DNA from: CAYSHJ01 sp964589725
GTDB taxonomy: Bacteria > Planctomycetota > Planctomycetia > Planctomycetales > Planctomycetaceae
Assembly: GCA_964589725.1 (NCBI GenBank)
Contig: CAZPUJ010000543.1
Span: 1 to 17,829 of the forward strand
Direction of reading: 5' to 3'
DNA length: 17,829 nt
The position numbers and the translations under genes are program-made. Under the pieces are notes generated by a model, which was not told the DNA's origin, searched no databases, and saw only the letters and a program-made list of their open reading frames with translations. Below, piece by piece: positions 13,995 through 17,829 of the stretch; the stretch's first letter is position 1, and each line of letters begins with the position of its first letter.

Positions 13995-15935
13995 TCAAAC
14001 CCATGGACGAGCCAATTTCGGTCCAGCGACACGCCAATCGTCTTTCCGTACGGTCAGGCCTTGAGCGTCAAAGAACTCGCACAGCGGGACCGAAAACTTG
14101 CGGCTGACTCCCCAGGCATCGCGTAATTGAGCCATCGTTGCTTGGCCAAGCTTGCCGAGTTCCGCCTCGCAAAGGGCACGCGCGCGTTCCATCGCCTCCG
14201 ACGAAAAATACAAATCGTCGGCGACCTTCGCGAGCAACCCATCCTCGACGCTGACGTGCAACAACGGCTCGATCTGTTCGATCTTTTGAGCGACGCTGGC
14301 ACCAAGTTCTTTCGTGGTCGGAGGCATCAGGCCGCCGGCGGCGATTTCTTCCAGCAGCTTGGTTCGCGTCGCCTGTTGATTTTTCGTGAGCTTGACCTGT
14401 GCATCCGCCGGGCCGATTTGATGGCCGATTTTGACCAAGTCACCCTTTGTCAGCAGATGTTGAAAGACTGCGTCGAGCAACGCGGGCTGAGTGATCTCAT
14501 GGCAAGCGGACATGAACAATTCGCGCGGCAACGCGCGGCGCGGCTGATGTTTGGCGAGCACTTCGCGAATCGTCTTCAACACCGATGTCGACAACGCGGC
14601 GAGCCGGTCCTTGTGGACAAAGAGCGCTCGATCTTCGCTGCCAAGGCGAATCAACGAACCGCTCGAACGGAGTTGCTCCAGCAACTCGCGGTATCGAGCC
14701 GGCGCGATGCCGACTCGCCACGCGGCCTCCAACGGCGAGCCGTGAATGCTGTCGCGTTGCGCGATCAAGGCCGACAGTCGTTCGACGTCGTTCGCTGACT
14801 GCCAGGGTTGACCGAGCGCGGCGAGATCTTTGATGCGCTTTCCGATGGGCAGTGCGGGATCGACCACTCGACCTCCGGCGACGGTAGTCGGCGGCGATGT
14901 GCGTCGCAGAATGAAATGCTGTCCGTGCGTCGCCACGATTGGTTCTTTGGTACGAAGCTCGGCAAAGCCCCGCTCGCCGGGCGGAAGCGTTTGGCCTTTG
15001 AGGTTGATCCGAGCGAGTACCTCGCGCGTGCCAAGGTGCAAGGTCAAGGTCAATCGATCGCGAAGGATGAGTGGCGAACTCGAAAGGTTTCGCAACTCGA
15101 CCAACAAACGCCGCGTCGGCTTCAAGTAGCCGGGCGAGGCGAGTTCCATGCCGCGCACGACTTCCTCGGCTTTGACGCCAGCGAGGTTGATCGCCGTCCG
15201 TTGCCGAGCACTCGCGTCGTCGGCCGATGTTCCGTGATGCTGCACGCCCCGCACCCGTACCTCACGCAAGTCAGGGAGCAGTTCGAGCGTCTCGCCCGGC
15301 TTGGCCGAGCCGCTCTGCACCGAGCCAGTCACCACCGTGCCGTGTCCCGCGACGCTGAACACGCGGTCGATCGGCATGCGGAACAAATCCATCGTCTCCG
15401 GCAATACGACCTCGCGAGCGATCCGCGCGAGCGTGGCTTTCAGTTCATAAAGGCCGGCTCCGGTCTCCGACGAAACAGGCACGATCGGACAGCCGTCCAA
15501 GAAAGTGCCCCGCACCAGTTCTTCGATGTCCGACGCGACGAGTTCGACGAAGTCCGGCTCGACCAAGTCAATCTTCGTGATCACGATCAAACCGGCGGGA
15601 ATGCCGAGCAGTTCCATGATTTCCAGATGCTCGCGCGTCTGCGGCATCACGCTGTCGTCGGCCGCGATGACCAGCATCGCCAAGTTCACACCGGTCGCAC
15701 CGGCGACCATGTTTTTCACGAACCGCTCGTGTCCCGGAACGTCGACCACGCCAAATGTGATGCCGTCCTGCTCGAAGTGCGCGAAGCCAAGGTCAATCGA
15801 AATCCCGCGAGCCTTCTCCTCGGGCAAGCGATCCGTGTTGATCCCAGTCAGACGTCCGACCAGCCGCGTCTTGCCGTGATCAATATGCCCGGCCGTGCCG
15901 ATCAGGATATGTTTGGCGTTGGTGCTGAGTGTCAT
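13995..15935 (-). CDS. selB: Selenocysteine-specific elongation factor SelB
   Basis: SelB brings selenocysteyl-tRNA to the ribosome at UGA codons followed by a SECIS hairpin. The 646-residue protein has the complete GTPase set: G1 GHIDHGKT (16-23), the switch I region RGISIDLGF, G3 DVPGHE (65-70), G4 TKID (120-123) and G5 SSETG (155-159). Domains II and III follow (about 180-350, GHGTVVTGSVQSGSAKPGE and RRLLVELRNLSSSPL). Winged-helix repeats fill the rest to the C-terminus (about 370-646), ending in MAQLRDAWGVSRKFSVPLCE and FFDAQGLTVRKDDWRV, the SECIS-binding end typical of SelB. The ATG at 15935 precedes the conserved KHILIGTAGH; upstream open codons encode only repeat DNA. rnr follows after 40 bp, probably co-transcribed. 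selA, selD and tRNA-Sec are not in the window, and no in-frame UGA selenoprotein was found, so its substrates lie elsewhere. Confidence 0.96.
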   Translation of the reverse strand: MTLSTNAKHILIGTAGHIDHGKTRLVGRLTGINTDRLPEEKARGISIDLGFAHFEQDGITFGVVDVPGHERFVKNMVAGATGVNLAMLVIAADDSVMPQTREHLEIMELLGIPAGLIVITKIDLVEPDFVELVASDIEELVRGTFLDGCPIVPVSSETGAGLYELKATLARIAREVVLPETMDLFRMPIDRVFSVAGHGTVVTGSVQSGSAKPGETLELLPDLREVRVRGVQHHGTSADDASARQRTAINLAGVKAEEVVRGMELASPGYLKPTRRLLVELRNLSSSPLILRDRLTLTLHLGTREVLARINLKGQTLPPGERGFAELRTKEPIVATHGQHFILRRTSPPTTVAGGRVVDPALPIGKRIKDLAALGQPWQSANDVERLSALIAQRDSIHGSPLEAAWRVGIAPARYRELLEQLRSSGSLIRLGSEDRALFVHKDRLAALSTSVLKTIREVLAKHQPRRALPRELFMSACHEITQPALLDAVFQHLLTKGDLVKIGHQIGPADAQVKLTKNQQATRTKLLEEIAAGGLMPPTTKELGASVAQKIEQIEPLLHVSVEDGLLAKVADDLYFSSEAMERARALCEAELGKLGQATMAQLRDAWGVSRKFSVPLCEFFDAQGLTVRKDDWRVAGPKLARPWV

Positions 15936-15943
15936 CGCATCGG

Positions 15944-15980
15944 CCCCCTCTCCATTTCGGGAGAGGGTTGGGGTGAGGGT
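15944..15980. repeat. REP-like hairpin (CCCTCTCC/GGAGAGGG type) at the selB ribosome site (family D)
   Basis: CCCTCTCC (15946-15953) pairs perfectly with GGAGAGGG (15960-15967) around a 6-nt loop and is followed by TTGGGGTGAGGGT. The combination of this hairpin and tail belongs to a repeat type scattered in many bacterial genomes; read in frame on the reverse strand it gives the telltale peptide LTPTLSRNGEG. On the reverse strand, GAGGGGG (15944-15950) ends 8 nt before the selB ATG, so the repeat supplies the Shine-Dalgarno sequence and could also hide it in the hairpin. Confidence 0.75.
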
Positions 15981-16080
15981 GTCGGATCGTCGGAGTCTTC
16001 GCATCGAGCGAGAGCAACTCAGGAGACACTCTAGCCCGCCGTGATCCGATTGTGGAAGTTGGTCACGCGCAGTTGCGAGC

Positions 16081-16440
16081 GATCTGCCGTATCTCTCTCC
16101 CGAACAGACCATCGGCGAACGGATCGACGCCCGCTCCGACCTCTACAGTCTGGGAGCCACGTTTTACGCGCTGCTCACCGGCCGTCCGCCGTGTGAAGGG
16201 CTGACCACCGCCGAAACCGTGTTTAAGATCCAAACACAACGTCCCGATCCACCCACGAAATACCACCTCGCAATCCCGGCCTTGTTCGAGGGGATCGTGA
16301 TGCGACTGCTCTCCAAACGCCCCGACGACCGCTTCACCGGCGCCACGCAATTGCTGAACGAGCTAGACCGCGTCGAGAAGTACACGCAAACGGTCGTCTC
16401 GCGCAACGCTTCATCAGACGCCGAACCCGGAGTGCTATGA
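16081..16440 (+). pseudogene. C-terminal remnant of a Ser/Thr protein kinase (PknB-like)
   Basis: The forward frame from 16081 to the TGA at 16438-16440 reads DLPYLSPEQTIGERIDARSD, LYSLGATFYALLTGRPPCEG, then IVMRLLSKRPDDRFTGATQL. This is kinase subdomains VIII to XI of a bacterial eukaryote-like kinase: the P+1 SPEQ, the DxxSLG helix and the conserved Arg of PDDRF. The N-lobe, glycine loop, HRD catalytic loop and DFG are all missing. An in-frame TGA at 16042-16044 closes the frame upstream, and the codons between it and 16081 do not look like a kinase. There is no convincing start or ribosome site; the first internal candidate, GTG at 16219, would begin mid-domain. A 5'-truncated pseudogene is therefore the best reading, probably cut by a rearrangement near 16075. 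The repeat framing the RAYT gene starts 12 bp after its stop. Confidence 0.85.
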
Positions 16441-16452
16441 CGTGTCGAACGC

Positions 16453-16580
16453 GGGGTCAGGTGTTCTGATTTCTGTTTTGGCCCCACGATCCACCCACAG
16501 CACCATTCGCGAGTCAATCGTACGATCAAAGTTTGATATCCATTCAGACCGCCAAAACAGAAATCAGAACACCTGACCCC
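16453..16580 (+). repeat. RAYT-associated palindromic element, upstream copy (family A)
   Basis: Perfect 30-bp arms: 16453-16482 begins GGGGTCAGGTGTTCTGATTT and 16551-16580 is its exact reverse complement. They enclose 68 bp of spacer containing smaller palindromes (for example ATCAAA-G-TTTGAT). The first 28 bp of the arm are identical to the arms of the downstream copy. The spacer matches the reverse complement of the downstream spacer only partly (it starts CCCACGATCCACCC here, CCCGCGATCCACCC there). Sits between the kinase remnant and the RAYT gene. Confidence 0.93.
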
Positions 16581-16644
16581 TCCGGCGCTCGACATCGCAG
16601 AAGTGATCGGGTGGAATCCAGCCGGACAACGATGTTTGACCGGC

Positions 16645-16650
16645 AGGGGA
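16645..16650 (+). promoter_or_regulatory. Ribosome-binding site deciding the RAYT start
   Basis: AGGGGA 6 nt before a GTG at 16657. This start gives the short N-terminus usual for the family; the alternative GTG at 16603 lacks such a site and would add 18 unconserved residues. Confidence 0.5.
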
Positions 16651-16656
16651 TCGCCA

Positions 16657-17592
16657 GTGTCACGCCAATTACGCTTTGATGTCGCGGATTCGTTGCATCA
16701 CGTCACCAATCGCGGAATTGAGCGGCGGAACATTGTGCGTGATGACGACGATCGAGCGGAGTTTGTGCGGTTGTTGGGACGCATGGCGGCCCGGCATCGC
16801 TGGCGAGTGTTTGCCTGGGTATTGCTCGACAATCACTTTCATTTATTTTTCCGGTTGGAAGTCCCGTCGCTGTCGTCCGGGATGCACGACTTGGAGAGTG
16901 GTTACGCCACGTTGTTCAATCGGCGGCATGAACAAGTTGGTCGCTTGTTTCAGGGGCGCTTCCACAACGTCGTGGTCGAAAATGAAACGCACGCCTGGGA
17001 ATTGAGCCGTTATGTGCATCTCAATCCGTGCCGAGCACGCCGCGTGTCGCGACCGGAAGAGTGGGTTTGGGGAAGTTATCACCACTACATGAATCCGCGC
17101 GGCGCACCGAGCTGGCTGGATTGGCCGACCGTTCTGGCGGAGCGATCTCAGAATGAAGCGGCGGCTCGCGTGGGCTACAAGCGGTTTGTGGATGCGGGAC
17201 TGGCCGCTGCGCCGGCAAATCCGCTGGACGCCGCGGTGGATGACTGGATTTTGGGAAGCCCGGAGTTTGTGGAGCGTGTCCGCACGGTCTGCTTGGCTGG
17301 CATGACATCGCAGCCGACGGATCAGAATGCGGTCATTGCGGCTGTGGCCAGCCGACTCGGTGTCTCGGAAGCGGTGGTTCGACGGCGCGGGCGGCATGAC
17401 AATGCCGCTCGATTGCTGGCGGTGTTGTTGAGTCGCGATCTGTTGACGGTGTCAGCGGCCGAACTGGCGGATGCGTTCCAGCTTTCGCGCAGCGGCTTTT
17501 CGACGGCGGTGAATCAAGCTCGCGAGCGATTGGAACGCGATGCGGAGTTCGCCGCGCACGCGCTGGCATTGCGAGAGATGTGGGGCCGATGA
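16657..17592 (+). CDS. REP-associated tyrosine transposase (RAYT, Y1_Tnp) with DnaA-like C-terminal domain
   Basis: A 311-residue protein from GTG 16657. It starts VSRQLRFDVADSLHHVTNRG, the usual RAYT opening. The HUH metal site is His60-Phe-His62 in VLLDNHFHLFFRLEV. GRLFQGRFHNVVVENE and RYVHLNPCRARRV follow, and Tyr119 in the latter is the likely nucleophile. This is the Y1 fold of TnpA_REP, which nicks single-stranded DNA at REP hairpins through a 5'-phosphotyrosine link. The C-terminal third (about 225-300: AVIAAVASRLGVSEAVVRRR, then LLTVSAAELADAFQLSRSGF) resembles the helix-turn-helix domain IV of DnaA, a fusion known in some RAYTs, and could help recognise the palindromes. All key residues and the frame are intact, so it may be active. 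It is framed by two inverted family A elements, and has no co-transcribed neighbour. Confidence 0.93.
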   Translation: MSRQLRFDVADSLHHVTNRGIERRNIVRDDDDRAEFVRLLGRMAARHRWRVFAWVLLDNHFHLFFRLEVPSLSSGMHDLESGYATLFNRRHEQVGRLFQGRFHNVVVENETHAWELSRYVHLNPCRARRVSRPEEWVWGSYHHYMNPRGAPSWLDWPTVLAERSQNEAAARVGYKRFVDAGLAAAPANPLDAAVDDWILGSPEFVERVRTVCLAGMTSQPTDQNAVIAAVASRLGVSEAVVRRRGRHDNAARLLAVLLSRDLLTVSAAELADAFQLSRSGFSTAVNQARERLERDAEFAAHALALREMWGR

Positions 17593-17606
17593 AGCGTGTG
17601 ACATCC

Positions 17607-17733
17607 GGGGTCAGGTGTTCTGATTTCTGTTTTGCTGTTGCGATGGAGAGCGAACCGTTGATCGGGTGACTGTCTGCGAACCAAGGTGGGGGTGGATCGC
17701 GGGAGCAAAACAGAAATCAGAACACCTGACCCC
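17607..17733 (-). repeat. RAYT-associated palindromic element, downstream copy (family A, inverted)
   Basis: Perfect 30-bp arms (17607-17636 and 17704-17733) enclosing 67 bp. The first 28 bp of the arm are identical to those of the upstream copy, but the spacer aligns to the upstream spacer only in reverse complement, so the element is inverted relative to it. It begins 14 bp after the RAYT stop and could also end its transcript as a large hairpin. Confidence 0.93.
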
Positions 17734-17829
17734 CTCTTCGACCCGAGCCATCCTCACCTGGCCCCTTCGCCGCCACTCGTTACCGAGCGACGCTGGCTGC
17801 GTACCTCTTCGCCTCTCGGTGCTCCTTGC
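17734..17829. other. Unassigned window end
   Basis: 96 bp after the last palindrome. I see no start codon with a ribosome site, no RNA gene and no family repeat. A gene entering from outside the window on the reverse strand cannot be excluded. Confidence 0.3.

Larger units (their letters stand above)
16453..17733 (+). mobile_element. RAYT unit: Y1 transposase gene framed by inverted palindromic elements
   Basis: A 1.28 kb unit made of two inverted ~128-bp palindromic elements and a RAYT gene between them. RAYTs are HUH (Y1) single-strand transposases related to IS200/IS605 that act on REP hairpins and are usually present once per genome, often flanked by REPs. Whether the whole unit moves, or only the small palindromes are copied, cannot be told here. 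No target duplication was seen, as expected for this mechanism. Confidence 0.75.

Noticed and set aside
14808..16034. Forward open frame of 408 codons antisense to selB
   Set aside because: It is the mirror of GC-rich selB codons; its sequence is arginine/histidine-rich without any recognisable domain, while selB is complete.
16042..16044. In-frame TGA before the kinase fragment as a possible selenocysteine codon next to selB
   Set aside because: The codons around it show no kinase similarity and no SECIS-like hairpin follows; it is more simply a stop in non-homologous DNA.
16453..17733. CRISPR array
   Set aside because: The repeated units are inverted pairs framing one gene, not direct repeats with regular spacers, and no cas gene is present.

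Overview
The window most likely comes from a planctomycete chromosome. Three gene families point there: a DUF1559 prepilin-like protein with a C-terminal H-x9-DG motif, a secreted DUF1080 (concanavalin-fold) protein, and a very large exported PQQ-type beta-propeller protein. The moderately high GC content and the many small palindromic repeats, some inside a coding sequence, fit this. The genus cannot be told from the sequence.

Layout. 1-534 (-): N-terminal part of citrate synthase (gltA), cut by the window edge. 535-876: long leader/intergenic region holding an elaborate nested palindrome (580-716) that folds on paper into a four-way junction, plus a possible pseudoknot just upstream of gltA. 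877-6869 (-): a DUF1080 protein preceded, 32 bp upstream, by a 1618-residue PQQ-propeller protein; a stem-loop sits at their junction. 7030-8386 (-): a DUF1559 prepilin-like protein followed by a small lipoprotein. 8387-8707: divergent intergenic region. 8708-11330 (+): polyphosphate kinase (ppk) and a SixA-type histidine phosphatase, 7 bp apart. 11351-15935 (-): selB (selenocysteine elongation factor) then rnr (RNase R), convergent with sixA. 16081-16440 (+): a remnant of a Ser/Thr protein kinase. 16453-17733: a RAYT (REP-associated Y1 transposase) gene framed by two inverted copies of a ~128 bp palindromic element. 17734-17829: nothing identified.

Functionally the core is ordinary metabolism and RNA/translation housekeeping (citrate synthase, polyphosphate, SelB, RNase R) mixed with planctomycete-type envelope and surface proteins. 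The unusual layer is the repeat content. At least four unrelated palindromic repeat families occur in 18 kb. Two have inserted in frame into rnr as inverted pairs whose hairpins show compensatory changes, one lies on the selB ribosome-binding site, and one frames the transposase gene. The four-way-junction element upstream of gltA may be a fifth family or a cis-acting RNA. No rRNA, tRNA or CRISPR array was seen.
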